The position numbers were made by a program, and so were the translations under genes. 64,000 nt of DNA from Lucinisca nassula (taxonomy: Eukaryota; Mollusca; Bivalvia; Lucinida; Lucinidae): NCBI GenBank assembly GCA_963580285.1, contig OY757012.1, positions 164,846,652 through 164,910,651 of the forward strand, in the 5' to 3' direction. The notes under the pieces are model-generated. The model searched no databases. It saw nothing but the letters and a program-made list of their open reading frames with translations, and had not been told where the DNA came from. Every line of letters begins with the position of its first letter. The first letter of the stretch is position 1. Positions 33,838-44,466 of the stretch are shown here, one piece after another.

Positions 33838-34095
33838 TGTTAAGGTTTTACATCCCTATCAACAATATTTAGGTAATTTTGGAGATACTGATTCAGATTT
33901 TGTGGAAATTTTACCCGACACTGAGATGAAATTATATCTATAAAGCCCTGCAGCCCAAAGAAGTCGCTTGGGTTTAAGGGACGGTCCCACTCGCACAACT
34001 TGCCTGTTCAGACTCTGACCTTCTATGGGGTTTACCAGTACTCAAATGTCAGTTTCAGCTCTACTCAGAAGCACCATGCAGCATAATCAATAAGC
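33838..34095 (-). mobile_element. S-family SINE-like element (minus)
   Basis: AAGGTTTTACATCCCTATCA, ATTTTACCCGACACTGAGAT, CTGCAGCCCAAAGAAGTCG and the AGCACCATGCAGCATAATCA head. 34100-34585 has only a weak CTGAGCATTAATAGTCTAACCC hairpin remnant. Confidence 0.62.
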
Positions 34096-34587
34096 ACAGT
34101 CCCTATTTACCATATGTATTTGGACAGACAGGCCTGAGCATTAATAGTCTAACCCAGATAAGAATGTTTCATCCGCAATTATGTCATCCAGCTGTATTTT
34201 GAGATATAATATCAGGTTGTAATTTGTACTTGTTCAAATTTTAGATAAATTATTGTAAGCAGTTGAGGTGTCCTAATATTTAGGGTAACAGTAAAGGTCA
34301 CCTCTTGAAAGTTTTTATCATTTGCATGCAACTGCTACACAGAACCACATCAAGGATATCACATAAGCATTCCTCTCCTATACTTCAGTCCAACAGATCC
34401 ACAGATGGGTAATGGCTTAAGCAGGATATTCTGAGGGTCATGCTACTGAAACATGTTTAGGAAATTATGGCAAGCAGGTCATGGTATACATGCAATAAAC
34501 AGTTTGAATGAAATACTCAGGCAGGAAGGTGTACTTACTGTCGCAAAAGGCCAGAAAAGGCACTGCTGAAGTAAATTTCAGGTAAAA

Positions 34588-34960
34588 ATACAGTGAAAAT
34601 TCTACATTTAGGCCACCATTTAGATTGTTTGAACAGTCACAAAGGTGGTCTTTTGCTACAGGACTCTGCTTATAGAAAACATATTATTAAGAAACAACTG
34701 AATGCTTCTAAATATGCCTTTAAAAAGGAGCAATAGTCTTCATTTTAGCTGGTCCTAATAGCGTAATTTCATTGTGTATAGCATTTTGGACCTTTTCTAG
34801 CAGGAAGTATTTTATAACACACATACAATAAAAACATACCAAAATGATGATGTGAAACTCATTTTAGCTGGTCCTAATAGCGTAATTTCATTGTGTATAG
34901 CATTTTGGACCTTTTTTAGCAGGAAGAATAAAAACATACCAAAATGATGGTGTAAAAGAA
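34588..34960. repeat. K-palindrome with a ~120 bp tandem duplication
   Basis: The palindrome remnant (ACAGTGAAAATTCTACATTT to about 34770) is followed by a duplicated block: TTTTAGCTGGTCCTAATAGC at about 34743 and again at 34863, each running to ACATACCAAAATGATG. Confidence 0.65.
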
Positions 34961-35003
34961 TGACATATCGGACCACCATAATTGTAACTGTTTGGAAAAC
35001 AAA

Positions 35004-35979
35004 AACAAGAGGCCCATGGGCCACTATGCTCACCAAAGTTCAGGTGGGTACTGCACACTGGCAGCCATGTTTTCCAACATGATATGATTTTAATCTACCA
35101 ATTACAAAATCTCCCAAATGAACCCCCATTCCCAATTTGGCAACTATGTGGACCCTGTATCCGACATATTTGGCATTTTATGGAGGGGTTAGTTTATACT
35201 AATTTATTTTAGTTCGATTGCGATGAAAGCTCCAAGCTTATTGAATCGCTCTCGAACACACATTCCGGGTGTTTTCACGCGCGCGCGAGAGACAGGCAGT
35301 GGCTTTTACATCACTGCTACCCATTTACACCAGGGTGGAGTGGAGCAGTGTCATTACGTGTCTTGCCCAAGGACACACCTCAATACCGGTGGCCGGTTCG
35401 AACGCACAACCTCTCGATCATAAGTCGAACGCGTTAACCACTGCGCTATCGGGGCTATGGAGGGGTTGGGGCATGGACACAACAGAACTCTAGTTGTTAT
35501 CACTGAATGTGCCATATCAAAAGGAAAAGAAAATATATAGTCTAGGGGTGGGGATCTGTACAGTTCTTGGGATATAAGGCGTTTCCGGCAGTGGAAGTGT
35601 TGGGGCATGCACTGTCAGGTTGGCATAAAAGTATATGGCTGAGAGAAGTTGACTCAAAAAACATTTCTATAAAAGTTTTGTCAAAATATCTGCAATGACT
35701 TGGCAGTAAATGCCATTTTTCAATTTCCCCCATTATAAGTCTATGGAAACTCTAACTTGCCATAGCAATAAAACTAAAAAGCTGTCTGTCATAAAAACGT
35801 AAACTCTCAACAGCCCAAGGATTCTGCAGATGAAATTTGGGCTCAGTCGGCCCAGTGGCTTCAGAGGAGATGTCATTTGAAAATGTTGACCCCAGACGAC
35901 GCAAAATACCAGAAGAAGATGACGGACAACTGCCTATCCTATAAGCTCCCCCAGAGCCTTTGGCTCTGGTCAGCTTAAA
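35004..35979 (+). mobile_element. TCH element of the GGCCCATGGGCC type
   Basis: The left end is AACAAGAGGCCCATGGGCCA, CTATGCTCACC. The right end is GACGACGCAAAATACC, then hairpin AGCTCCCCCAGAGCCTTTGG, TCTGGTCAGCTTAAAA. A SINE lies inside (35191-35455). The same left end occurs at 37821 and 62911. Confidence 0.75.
35191..35455 (-). mobile_element. tRNA-derived SINE with 12 bp target duplication
   Basis: Flanked exactly by TATGGAGGGGTT (35179-35190 and 35456-35467). Minus-strand head AGCCCCGATAGCGCAGTGGT, TAACGCG (A box), GTGCGTTCGAACC (B box), then a GTGTGTCCTTGGGCAAGACA segment like the central domains of several animal SINE groups, and an AT-rich 3' end. 265 bp. Confidence 0.88.
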
Positions 35980-35994
35980 ATAACACTGGAAAAC

Positions 35995-36060
35995 AGGGCA
36001 GGCCCAGATCAGATGCCACAATCTGTGGCATCTGATCTGGGGCTTCACTGTTTGCAAAAA
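35995..36060. repeat. CAAACAGTG-type hairpin
   Basis: GGCCCAGATCAGATGCCACA, ATCTGTGGCATCTGATCTGG, CACTGTTTGC. Confidence 0.65.
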
Positions 36061-36144
36061 GAACAGTTATTTTCTAATTTCTATAAATAACTCAATTTGA
36101 CATCCACAAATGAAGTGAAAGAGTTCACTCAGGATGAAAATGTG

Positions 36145-36357
36145 TTAACCCTTATCTTGCTGAATATTCATTTAAGCCACACCTACTTTTGTTTGTCAAC
36201 CAATCAAATTACTTGATGTAATTTATTGCTACAAATTCATAAACTGAATGCCAAACAGTGTAGATCCTGATCAGATGGCTTCTTCAGAAGCCATCTGATC
36301 TGGATCTACACTGTTTCCAAAGATAGGAGTTGTCGTGAACAGCATGATAAGGGTTAA
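36145..36357. mobile_element. TTAA-MITE, best-preserved copy
   Basis: TTAACCCTTATCTTGCTGAA at the left, AGCATGATAAGGGTTAA at the right. Hairpin AAACAGTGTAGATCCTGATC, inner AGATGGCTTCTTCAGAAGCC, GGATCTACACTGTTT. Confidence 0.82.
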
Positions 36358-36363
36358 CAAATA

Positions 36364-37590
36364 TGAGAGCAAGTCAATAAGTAACCAGCCTATCCCATTT
36401 CAAATTGACCGAGACAACCAAGATTTTCATGCCTTGTTTCAATACATGAGGGCAAAATTGCATCCTTATCATGTCATTCACACATAAGATATTGATTGTC
36501 CAACATGGCTAGCGATGCAAAAGCAAGCTTTTCGTCAAAAGTTTAGTACTGTGCTGTGATTCGGTAATTGTATTTGAAAGGGAAAACAGGTCAAGAAATA
36601 TATTGCAAGTTGACCAATGTTTATGGGTCTTCTGCACCATCATATGCGCAAGTCAAATTCTAGGTTCGTGGGAGAACGTCTTTAGAAGATGAAACCAGGT
36701 CTGGACATCCATCAGATGCCGCGAAGAAATGTGTAACAAAGTATGGGATCTGGTGTACTCTGATAGGCGAATTAAGCTGGAAGAAATAGGGAATGCATTA
36801 CACACTTCACATGGTAGCTTTTCAACAATTTTATATGATCACTTGTAAGTGCAAGCTAACAGCCAGTTACGTCCCAAAATCCCAAAGCAGAGCATCAGTA
36901 TACAGCGCATTGTTGAAGCGATTTAGGTCAAAGAGAGAGGATTTTCTTTCACGTCTGGTGACTGTAGATGAGACTAGTGGGACCATTATTAAGAGCCAGA
37001 GAATAAAACTCAAAGTCACCAGCGGGTAGGGACGGGGTCTCCGAGGCCAAAGAATTTCAAAATGCAACCCTCTGCTGGCAAGGTGTTGGCAACTATATTT
37101 TGGGACACACAAGGCATTATTATGGTGGACTTTCTAGCAAAGAAAAGTACAATAACAAGTGCGTATTATGCACATTTGCTCAACCAAATGAGTACTGCCG
37201 TGAAAAACACTGAGGTAAACTCTCCAAAGGGATTCTGCTCCAGCAGAGTCCACACTTGCAAAACTGCAATGGATGCTATTGAGTGGAATGGGTACGAGCT
37301 AATACCGCACGCCGCCTATTCTCCGGACTTAGCTCCTAGTGACTATTTCCTTTTCCCAAACTTGAAAAAGGATATCCGGGGACGTCATTTCCGGTCCAAC
37401 GAAGAACTATGAAGTCGTGAGTTGAGGAGTGGGTCAGAGACAAGGACCCTGGCTTATTCAGTTCTGGGATGATGGCACTGGAACAGCGTTGGTACACGTG
37501 TAATTTTCTAGAGGGCAATTACATTGAAAAAAAAAGAGATCAATCTCACCAAGAAATAAGTTAGACTGGTTTTTTATTGACTCGCCCTCT
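36364..37590 (+). mobile_element. Mariner element, full-length but dead
   Basis: Terminal inverted repeats TGAGAGCAAGTCAATAAGTA at the left and, inverted at the right, AGAGGGCGAGTCAATAAAAA, flanked by TA (36362-36363 and 37591-37592). Its length, 1227 bp, is normal for mariner. The transposase remnant spans the element. The left end lies only seven bases from the TTAA that ends the MITE before it. Confidence 0.9.
36500..37540 (+). pseudogene. Mariner transposase pseudogene
   Basis: DD34D-type transposase in several frames. A frame begins MASDAKASFRQKF (about 36504). Then come SSAPSYAQVK-like and RTSLEDETRSGHPSDA segments, FLSRLVTVDET (first Asp, about 36967), PSAGKVLATIFWDTQGII, VHTCKTAMDAIEW, AYSPDLAPSDYFLFPNLKKD (third Asp), and a GNYIEKK-like end. 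The second catalytic Asp, expected before A-R-V-H-T, is not present (CSSRVHT), and there are several frameshifts and stops. Inactive. Confidence 0.88.
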
Positions 37591-37657
37591 TAGTATCAAC
37601 CTATTTTGTTAAAAGATGGTATCCACCTATTACCTTTGCATAGACTTGTTTGAAAAA

Positions 37658-40600
37658 ACAAGAGCTGTCATCAGACAGTATGGCTAGCTTGGAAAGTCAT
37701 GGACATATGTGGGGTTATTGCTGAATAAACCTTTAGACCTCTCTCTATCATCATACAAAATACATAATGTGATTTTAAAAATATTAGCTTGAAATCTTTG
37801 AAAATTTAATGTTAACATTAAACAAGAGGCCCATGGGCCACTACGCCCAGAAGAGGTCATGTGGTTTATACCATATACAGGCATGGTGCCCATCTTGATC
37901 ATGTGACCACAATCCCATGATTAACTTTTCATTGCCTCATCCCATAGAGGCTCTTCAAGTAATTTGGTTTGAATCAGCACAGCAGTTTTAGTGGAGAAGA
38001 AGATAAAAATACTGAAACTGAGCCCTCCAAGACAAAGGTCAGTTATTACCTGGATCTTTGGAATTGTTTAACCTCCATTCAGCCGATTGCAAATAATATT
38101 TTTGATGCAACAGGCTAACAAGCAATTAGTAATCAAATGACCTTACTTTTTTCAATACAAATGTCTAAGTGACCAAATTTGACCTTGACATAAACAGGCC
38201 AAGGTCAACCAAAGCTCATCATTTTAAAAATTTAGTAGGGCCCGCATCCCCGATGCTACATACCAAATTTCAAGGTCAACGGTCATTTGGTTCCTGAGAA
38301 GAAAATTTTGAAAAAATGTTTACCATATATAAGCATGGCAGCCATATTGGTCATGTGACCCAGTCCTTAGAAACAAATCATCCAGGACAAAGGTCAGTAA
38401 ACCTTGACCGTTGAAACTGATAAACTTCCATTCAGCTGACTGCAAATAATATTTCTGATGCCACAGGCTACCAGACAATAAGAAACTGTTTTGCCTTTTT
38501 TTTTTCCATACAAATGTCTGAGTGACCAAATTTGACCTTGCGTAAAAAAGGTCAAGGTCAACCAAAGCTCATCATTTGAACAAACTTGGTAGGGCCCAAG
38601 TCCCCAATGCTGCATACCAAGTTTCAACATCATCTGCCATTTGGTTCCTCGGAAGAAGATTTTTAAGGATTTTACCATATATGGGCATGTGACCCAGTCC
38701 TCACGAACAATCTTTCATTCCCCCTTCCCATAGGGCTCCAGATGTAATTTGGTTTCAATCAACCCAGCAGGTAATGTGAAGAAGAAGATAAAAATATTGA
38801 ATCTGAGCCATCCAAGACAAAGGTCAGTAAATGATCTTGACCTCTGGAATTGATAAACTTCTATTCAGCTGATTGCAAATATCATTTCTGATGCCACAAG
38901 CTACCATACAATCAGAAAAATCCAATGTTTTGCCTTTTTCCATACAAATGTCTAAGTGATCAAGTTTGACCTCGGCATAAAACAGGTCAAGGCCAACCAA
39001 AGCTCATCATTTGAACAAACTTGGTAGGGCCCGAGTCCCCGATGCTGCATACCAAGTTTCAACATCATCTGCCATTTGGTTCCTCGGAAGAAGATTTTTA
39101 AGGTTTTTACCATATATGGGCATGTGACCCAGCCCTCACGAACAATCTTTCGTTCCCCCTTCCCATAGGGCTCCAGATGTAATTTGGTTTCAATTGGCCA
39201 AGTAGTTTCAGAGGAGATGCCGTCTGAAAATGTTGACGCAGACACAGCCCACAACGGACCACTGCCTATATGCCTATACTATAAGCTCCCACGGAGCCTT
39301 CAGCCTTGGTAAGCTAAAAAAAAATTTTAAGTCTGTTACCTTGACCTTGGGGTCATGGGTAAGGACCTTGGGTACTGCTGAACTAAACTTTGGACCTATG
39401 CATGTATCTATTGGAAAATATGACCTCTTAAAAAAACTTTAACATAAAATTTCTAAGTCAGTGACTTTTATCTTGAGGTCCTTGGCATGGGTGTGGTATT
39501 GCTGATCAAACTTTGGACGTATCTCATCCCAAATATGAACCAAAACCATTACAATGTTTGGCAAATATGAGCTCTTAAAAAACTTTAACATAAAATTTCT
39601 ATGTCCATTATCCTTAGCATGAGTGGGTAGTGTGGATAATGCTGAATAAAACTTTTGGCCTATATCTATCATCATACCAAATTATGAATCAAAACAATTG
39701 TATGATTTGGAAAATATGAGCTTAGGGGTTGTGGATTTAGAAAAAAAGGCAAACTGTGGATCTACACTGTATAGGGGCTGTATCAGTGTAAAGGGTTGAG
39801 GTCATTATGAGCCATCTCATCTGGATCTACACTGTTTGCATAGGTGACTATATCAGTCTACAGTTAATAAATCAGACAGAACTAGAAATGTGTCAATACA
39901 ACACAAATGCCCCCGCCCAGGACCTACCTCCCGCACCCCCCATCACCTTAAGGTCATGCAGCAGGGGCGGGGTTATGGCTGAATGAAACTTTTGACATGT
40001 ATCTATCATCATTCCAAATATGTAGCAAATCCATCAAATGGTTCAAGAAATATAAGCTCTCAAAAAAATATAATATAAGAAATTTCTATGTCTGTGACCT
40101 TGACCTTCAATTAAGGGGTGGGGGGTATGGCTCAATGAACTTTTGGACCTGCAACTATTGTCATACCAATAATGAAGCAAATCCATTATAGAGTTTGGAA
40201 AATATAAGCTATTAACATACTTAATTTTCAAAATTTCCATGTCTGTGACCTTGCCCTTGAAGTCATAGGCATGGGTGGGGGTATTGCTGAATAAATCTTT
40301 GGACCTGCATCTATCATTAAACCAAATATGAACCAAATGAATCATTAAAGTTAAAGTTCAATGTGGTACAAATACCTTAACCTGCGTGTTAAACATTAAA
40401 AATTTCTAAGTCCGTGACCTTGACCTTGAGACCATGGGTAGGTGTTGGGGTATTGCTGGATAAAACTTTGGACCCATATCTATCATCATACTAAATATAA
40501 ACCACATCCATTGCATGGTTTGAAAAATATGAGCTCAAGTTCTACCCTGACCAAAAACCTTAACCTGAGTCTTAAACATTAAAAATTTCTAAGTCCGTGA

Positions 40601-40906
40601 CCTTGACCTTGAACCCATGGGTAGGGGTGGGGGTATTGCTGAATAAAACTTTGGACCTATATCTATCATCATACTAAATATAAACCAAATCTATTGTATG
40701 GTTTGGAAAATATGAGCTCAAGTTCTACCCTGAACAAAAACCTTAACCTGAGTCTAACAGGATTACGTACGTACGTACGTACACACTTTCGTACAGAAGG
40801 ACGTACATTCGGAAACCGTACGCACGTACGCACATACCCACGGACGCACATACGGAAAACCGAAAAACTCTATGCCCCCGGCATCATCCGATGCGGGGGC
40901 ATAAAA
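37658..40906 (+). mobile_element. Outer TCH element (CATCAGAC type), split by a nested one
   Basis: The left end AACAAGAGCTGTCATCAGAC is at 37658. Its ~150 bp core (TGACCTTGACCTTGAGGTCA, GGTATTGCTGAATAAAACTT) is cut at about 37820 and resumes at about 39321. The right end is ACGTACGTACGTACGTAC and variants (40764-40855), then the hairpin TGCCCCCGGCATCATCCGAT, GCGGGGGCATAAAA. It ends 11 bases from the exon B donor. Confidence 0.82.
37821..39320 (+). mobile_element. Nested TCH element (GGCCCATGGGCC type)
   Basis: The left end AACAAGAGGCCCATGGGCCA is at 37821. About three long units (roughly 365-420 bp) follow, with GACAAAGGTCAGTAA, CCAAATTTGACCTTG and ACCAAAGCTCATCATTT. The right end is the hairpin AGCTCCCACGGAGCCTTCAG, CCTTGGTAAGCTAAAAA. 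It sits in the left part of the outer element. Confidence 0.8.
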
Positions 40907-40917
40907 ACTCAACTCAC

Positions 40918-41133
40918 CTGACCCCTTTCTTCCAGTTAGTTCCCTCAGGGCAGGTCTTGGTGATCCCTTCTCTGTAGATCCACTGGAACTCTTCAGTGAG
41001 AGCCCACACTACACCAGACTGACACACAATCTGTTTCAATTTGAAAGGACAATCTACTGGTCTGGCAGTGTAGCAGGGACGGTCTTTAGACAAGTTTTTC
41101 TGTATCATCACATCATAGTTTGTCTTTATGTAC
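40918..41133 (-). CDS. TECPR2: TECPR2 exon B: tectonin repeats
   Basis: Acceptor TTATGCCAG|G and donor GTCAG|GTGAGTT. The split codon TG|G restores the Trp of CAWYIKTNYDVMIQ across the A-B junction. The exon encodes DRPCYTARPVDCPFKLKQIV, then GVVWALTEEFQWIYREGI and CPEGTNW, a typical tectonin blade with the W-A-L and Y-R-E-G motifs. It ends two bases into a codon that exon C completes. Transposon-derived sequence lies within about a dozen bases of both splice sites (see findings). Confidence 0.92.
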
Positions 41134-41144
41134 CTGGCATAACA

Positions 41145-41690
41145 AATGCATATATATTCAGATAGACAGAGAGTATCTAATTTTATGTAATGTTTGCTGG
41201 TGCCTGATGCTCTGTCTCTGTTGGAGTGGGGGGGGGGGGGGGTGTGGGACATCGGAGTCTAACTGTTGGTCTTCTTTTGCTCCAGCAATTCAGTGGTTTC
41301 TTGCTGTCGAGTCCTCACCATTGTTTCATCTCTGTGGTTGTTGGATTTTTGTGTTCACAGAGATAAGGGCGGAAATAAAGGCGAGGATTGTGACCGCGTA
41401 AAATCAATTTACCCCCCCACAGTGGAATTAGTTTCACTGACCCTTCCAAGGCAATTCTTCTGTCGCGGTTTATTTTTGTTATGGTTTGTCTTTGAGTGTG
41501 TGTGTTGCTTATATTATTTTGTTTTGGGTAGCCAATAGGCCATTTTGTAGGAAAGTAACTGTCCTTTTGGCTTTCCACTATTGATGTTTCCATTAGGGTC
41601 TAGTTGTTTCACGTTTGTGCTTTTTTCCCTTTGGTGTATCTGATAGGAGCTGTGGGTTAATTGTATTGATTCCTGGTCATTGCCTGCACT
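41145..41690 (+). repeat. R repeat, copy 1
   Basis: GAGTATCTAATTTTATGTAA, GGTCTTCTTTTGCTCCAG, TTTTGTGTTCACAGAG, GGCGAGGATTGTGACCGCGT, GGCCATTTTGTAGGAAAGTA. Recurs at 50770-51085 (+) and 52266-52662 (-). It includes a G-run (41228-41242). The ORFs of about 90 codons are not conserved between copies. Confidence 0.75.
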
Positions 41691-41774
41691 TTTGAGCACA
41701 AATAGTGTAGACCGAGATGAGAATTTGTGGAATTTCATCACAATCTACACTGTCAGCCATTTGTCCAGCTATTC

Positions 41775-42172
41775 TTAGACAGGGCAATAACTCCAAAAGA
41801 AAGCAAACCAGAGTTATGGTTCATAATTTCTGCATGACGTCTCATGGTGCTTTGCATTTGTATGAAGTTTAAGAAAAATATCTCTAACAGTGCAGGGTTA
41901 TGGAGCAGACATGAGTGCATGGTGGAAATGCTTATGTTCTATGTTCGAATGGCAATAACTACAAACAGGAAAATCAGAGTTATGGTTCACATGTTCTACA
42001 CATCAAATATCTCAAGTGATATCAGAGCTATCAAGCGAACATGAAATTATGAGGCGCTGATGGTCGAAGAAGACAGATGTTCAGGTTGGCTCGGATGGAG
42101 TCAGATGGATAGACACTCAGAAGTTCAGAGGGTATGACATAAAACCCCACTTAATGTGGTGGGGCATAAAAG
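41775..42172 (+). mobile_element. TCH fragment, right end only
   Basis: Two core-1-type units (CAATAACTCCAAAAGAAAGC; CAGAGTTATGGTTCA) then the hairpin ACCCCACTTAATGTGGTGGG and GCATAAAA. The left end is missing. A separate perfect hairpin CACCCACCCACCCG / CGGGTGGGTGGGTA is at 42255-42292. Confidence 0.65.
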
Positions 42173-42324
42173 GGATATATGCAGGTTCAGCATGGTGATG
42201 ATTAAGAACAGAAATTGCTTCCTTTGAGAGCAAATTCTTTCCATTCAATGAAGCTCACCCACCCACCCGATTTTTTTTCCGGGTGGGTGGGTATTATTTC
42301 ACTTATTTCAAGTTGATTGTTAAT

Positions 42325-42460
42325 CAGAGGTGGGAGCAAACCGAAGCACCCACAGAAAAACCAATCTTCCATTGCAGAACTTGCCATCTCATAGGTCACC
42401 TAAGCCAGGCATGAACAACAGTGGTGAGAGACCTAATGATTAAGAATCAGCGCTCTTACC
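42325..42460 (-). mobile_element. tRNA-derived SINE, cut by the LINE insertion
   Basis: Minus strand: GGTAAGAGCGCTGATTCTTA, ATCATTAGGTCTCTCACCAC, and a tail to GCTTCGGTTTGCTCCC. The family copy at 62080-62200 shows the full head. The missing 5' end of this copy (GGGCCTAATGGGTAAGAGCG) is found 9.3 kb away at 51760-51785. Confidence 0.7.
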
Positions 42461-42494
42461 ATACATAATACATAATTTTTGAGAGCTGTATCAA
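42442..42494. repeat. Left copy of LINE target duplication
   Basis: AAGAATCAGCGCTCTTACC and ATAATACATAATTTTTGAGA, GCTGTATCAA match 51755-51834, except for a 27-base deletion between the two blocks. Confidence 0.85.
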
Positions 42495-43210
42495 GTTCAA
42501 GTTCAAGTTATAAAAATAAACAAACAAACCAGAGAGAGAAAGATTTGGTAAAAATAATTAATGACCTTGAAAATAGCATAGATGAAAGAAACATACAGCA
42601 GATAGAAATTCTAAAAACTGAGCTTTATGATATTAGAAATCATAAAATGAAAGGACACATGATTCGATCTAAAGCACAATATATAGACCAAGGGGAAAAG
42701 CCTACAAAATACTTCTGTGGCTTAGAAAAACACAATTATGTCTCAAAAATAATAAGCAAGATTATAAAAGATGATGAAACAGTTATATCAGAACAGTCAG
42801 AAATCTTGAATGAAACAGAACTATTTTATAAAAGACTATATGAGAATAAAGATGATTTATTAGAAAATATCAATTTAGAAGATTATATGAAAAATACAAA
42901 AATAACTAAACTTTCGGACCAAGAATCACTCGACCTTGATGGACCATTAACCTTTAAAGAAATATCAGACTCATTATATAGTATGAAGCATGGCAAAAGT
43001 CCAGGAATAAGTGGTTTCTCAGCAGAGTTTTTCAAGGTATTCTGGAGGCAAATAGGCATATTTGTACTTAGATCATTAAATTTTGGATACAAAAATGGAG
43101 AACTTTCTATATGCCAACGCCAGGGTATCATAACTTGTATTCCAAAAGAAAATAAACCTAAACAATATCTTAAAAATTGGAGACCCCTAACACTACTGGA
43201 TTCTGTGTAT
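42495..43210 (+). pseudogene. LINE ORF2 part 1 (pre-RT and RT fingers)
   Basis: Reads KDLVKIINDLENSIDERN, GEKPTKYFCGLEKHNYVSKI, then SMKHGKSPGISGFSAEFFKV, RQGIITCIPKENKPKQYLKN, WRPLTLLDSVY. K-S-P-G-x-S-G-F..E-F-F and N-W-R-P-L-T-L-L are standard RT fingers motifs of L1-like elements. The open frame extends a few codons upstream into the target duplication by chance. It ends exactly where the TCH element begins. Confidence 0.9.
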
Positions 43211-44466
43211 ACTAGAGAAAGTGACCAGTGGGTCACGTATACCCCCGGCCAGTATCACCCTCTGATATATCTTTCGAGCTTGTATATAATATGAATGAAG
43301 TCAAGAAGCTATAAGAATCTATAAATGTGCTTGTAAAAGCTAAACCAAACATAAAATTTCTAAATGGACCAAGGGAGTGAGGGCATCAAATAGAACACAC
43401 AGGCATCTATAAATTTTGACATAAAACTTTAACGAAATGTAAAATTATTAAGTCCAAGGTCACCATGACCTTGAGGTCAAGGTCACCATGGGTGGGGGAA
43501 TGGACATGCATCATGAAATCATTTATCAAACATGAAGAGAATCTAAGATGTGGTTACAGAGATATCAGCCATGAAAAAGGTTTAACACAAAACTTTGACG
43601 TAAAAGTAGATGAACAGACAGACAGACAGCCCACCCAGGGGCTTGACCCAGAGGCTTAGATATTCCATATGAAAGGTAATGCTATAGAGATATCCTTTAC
43701 CAAACATGAAGAGAATCTAACATGTGGTTACAGAGATATCAGCAATGAAAAAGGTTTAACACAAAACTTTGACGTAAAATTAGATGAACAGACAGACAGA
43801 CAGACAGCCCACCCAGGGGCTTGACCCAGGGGCTTAGATATTCCATATGAAAGGTAATGCTATAGAGATATCCTATACCAAATATGAAGAGAATCTAACA
43901 TGTGGTTACAGAGATATCAGCAATGAAAAAGGTTTAACACAAAACTTTGACGTAAAATTAGATGAACAGACAGACAGACAGCCGACCCAGGGGCTTGACC
44001 CAGGGGCTTAGATATTCCATATGAAAGGTAATGCTATAGAGATATCCTATACCAAATATGAAGAGAATCTAACATGTGGTTACAGAGATATCAGCAATGA
44101 AAAAGGTTTAACACAAAACTTTGACGTAAAAGTAGATGAACAGACAGACGGACAGACAGACAACCCACCCAGGGGCTTAGATATTCCATATGAAAGGTAA
44201 TGCTATAGAGATATCCTGTACCAAATATGAAGAGAATCCAACCTGTGGTTACAGAGATATGAGCAATCAAAAAGGTTTAACGCAAAACTTTGACGTAAAG
44301 GTTGACGAACAAACGTACGAACGTACGAACGAACTAACGAACGAACAAACGAACGAACGAACGAACGAACGAACAAACGAACATACGAACGAACCAACGA
44401 ACGGACGAACAGACGGAAAGACGAAAACTATATACCCCCTGACATACTTCGTATGCCGGGGGTATA
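43211..44466 (+). mobile_element. TCH element inserted in the LINE reverse transcriptase
   Basis: The left end ACTAGAGAAAGTGACC with hairpin GTGACCAGTGGGTCAC and TATACCCCCGGCC; the right end (GAAC)n/(GAACGAAC)n at 44315-44410, then ATACCCCCTGACATACTTCG, TATGCCGGGGGTATA. The core has five units of about 170-180 bp (AGGTAATGCTATAGAGATAT; GGTTTAACACAAAACTTTGA). Host codons on each side join in frame with no extra base. Confidence 0.88.

Noticed and set aside
41120..41593. 90-93 codon ORFs, some with hydrophobic stretches
   Set aside because: They lie inside the R repeat; copies at 50770 and 52266 do not keep the frame.
44315..44410. (GAAC)n stretch as a coding low-complexity protein (NERTNERTNE)
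   Set aside because: It is the microsatellite preceding the TCH right hairpin; the frame opens only because the repeat lacks stops.
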